Assembly: GCA_028687395.1 (NCBI GenBank)
Contig: JAQUAE010000110.1
Span: 1 to 6,478, forward strand
Source: Anaerolineales bacterium
Lineage (GTDB): Bacteria; Chloroflexota; Anaerolineae; Anaerolineales; UBA4823
Direction of reading: 5' to 3'
DNA: 6,478 bases
The stretch's first letter is position 1; every line of letters begins with the position of its first letter. The position numbers and the translations under genes are program-made. The notes beneath the pieces are model-generated. The model saw only the letters and a list, made by a program, of their open reading frames with translations. It made no database searches and had not been told where the DNA came from. This document shows positions 5,624 through 6,478 of the stretch, piece by piece.

Positions 5624-6478
5624 TCAGGCGACCTGCGGTTTCCTCTCCCAGGTGGCCAACCACAAACCGAAGCCGATGAGCGCTCCGCCGAGCAGAAAGA
5701 GCGGCGTCAGGCGTTCCCCCAGGAAGATGGCGCCCAACCCTGCCCCGACCACCGGCTGGGCGAAGAGGGTCAGCGAGGCCACACTTGCCTCCAGCGTGGC
5801 GAAGGCCACGTTCCACAGGTACATGGCCAGGGCGGTGGAGATGATGCCCAGGAAGAGCACCCCGGCGACGACCCCCCAGGTGATCTCACCTATTCCGGTG
5901 GTGCTCAGCTCCCAAGCGCCGGCTGGGACGGATACCAGGAAACCGCCCAGGAACGCTACCAGGCTGACCGGCAGCGCTTCCAGGTCGCGGGTCACCAGGC
6001 GCACCAGCACGGAATACAGCGCCCAGGTCACCGCCGCGGCGACCAGGCTGATGTTTCCCCAGAACATTTCCGGCGAGAGGTGCGCCGAGCGCGGGTCAAT
6101 CACCACCAGCACCCCCAGGCTGGAGGTGCCCAGGGCGATCACCCGCTGCAGGGTAATGCGCTCGCGCAGCAGCCAGGCCGCAAATAGCAAGATGAACGCC
6201 GGGGTCGCCGAGGTAATCAGCGCGCCGTTCGAAGCAGTGGAGAGCTTCGTGCCCACAAACTGGAATCCGATCGAGACGCCGTAACCCAGCCAGCCCACAC
6301 CAATCACCTGCAGGGCCTGTTTGCGCCTGAAGTGCAGCCCGCCGCGCAGGGAGACGATGATCCACAATGTCAGGACGCCCAAGATCAGGCGCATGGTGAT
6401 CAGGCTGAAGGGCGGAATCACCTCCAGCACCACCTTGCTCACCACGTACATCCCGCCCCAGATGGCGGAAGCGCCCAG
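5624..6478 (-). CDS. EamA/DMT-family transporter, partial (5' end beyond the window)
   Basis: This inner-membrane transporter belongs to the drug/metabolite transporter superfamily, usually ten membrane segments in two EamA repeats of about 300 residues in total. The window gives 284 codons. The frame continues past the ATG at 6451 to the window edge as LGASAIWGGMYVVSK, and the Trp-Gly motif with a following Ser-Lys is the conserved first helix of EamA proteins, so 6451 is an internal Met and the true start lies a short way outside. Repeat 1 ends with LLRERITL before another helix; repeat 2 begins near WGNISLVAAAVTWALYSVLV and ends with FAQPVVGAGLGAIFLGERLT, a strong family signature, then a last helix and the basic tail ERKPQVA. 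Members export amino acids, metabolites or drugs, and the substrate cannot be predicted. It is convergent with the importer cassette across 60 bases, so it is a separate transcription unit. Confidence 0.93.
   Translation of the reverse strand: MGASAIWGGMYVVSKVVLEVIPPFSLITMRLILGVLTLWIIVSLRGGLHFRRKQALQVIGVGWLGYGVSIGFQFVGTKLSTASNGALITSATPAFILLFAAWLLRERITLQRVIALGTSSLGVLVVIDPRSAHLSPEMFWGNISLVAAAVTWALYSVLVRLVTRDLEALPVSLVAFLGGFLVSVPAGAWELSTTGIGEITWGVVAGVLFLGIISTALAMYLWNVAFATLEASVASLTLFAQPVVGAGLGAIFLGERLTPLFLLGGALIGFGLWLATWERKPQVA

Noticed and set aside
5596..6284. Overlapping + strand open frames opposite the EamA gene
   Set aside because: Their translations are Gln/Arg/Pro- or Ser/Arg/Thr-rich without domains, as expected of antisense shadows of a hydrophobic membrane-protein gene.
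6449..6451. ATG at 6451 as the true start of the EamA gene
   Set aside because: The nine codons upstream, up to the window edge, encode LGASAIWGG, the conserved first helix of the family, so translation begins outside the window.

Overview
The window is about 6.5 kb of GC-rich bacterial DNA, densely coding on both strands. It holds a complete four-gene ABC import cassette on the + strand, followed by one convergent gene on the - strand that runs off the right edge. The cassette has the BMP/YufNOPQ (NupNOPQ) architecture: substrate-binding lipoprotein, double-domain ATPase, then two BPD_transp_2-type permeases. Members of this family that have been studied mostly import purine and other nucleosides, so nucleoside uptake is the most likely role; the substrate itself cannot be read from DNA.

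The source looks like a Chloroflexota bacterium, perhaps of the Anaerolineae. This is inference. It rests on the lipoprotein's cysteine followed by a long Ala/Pro/Thr/Glu 'TEAPATEAP'-type tether, the high GC content, and the enlarged permeases. No rRNA or marker gene is present to confirm it.

Layout. Bases 1-69 are a short leader with a strong Shine-Dalgarno site. 70-1287 encodes the lipoprotein. 1288-1422 is an intergenic gap with a perfect 13-bp GC-rich inverted repeat and no T-tract, a likely attenuator or mRNA 3'-end stabiliser that would let the binding protein be made in excess over the membrane complex. 1423-2955 encodes the ATPase, with start reassigned from an upstream ATG inside the hairpin loop. 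2999-4285 encodes permease 1 (TTG start). 4301-5563 encodes permease 2, only 15 bases after permease 1. A 60-base convergent gap with a weak hairpin follows, then an EamA/DMT-family transporter (5624 to beyond 6478, - strand, 5' end missing).

How it works together: the lipoprotein would capture ligand outside the membrane and deliver it to the permease heterodimer. The ATPase has two halves on one chain and should form one good ATP site (Walker A/B of half 1 with the LSGGN signature of half 2) and one degenerate site, as is usual in this family. The EamA gene is transcribed separately and has no demonstrable link to the importer.

I found no mobile element, CRISPR array, RNA gene or clearly new system. 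The points worth a second look are modest: the intergenic hairpin, four extra cysteines in the binding protein, a substitution in its ligand-site motif, and extra segments in both permeases.
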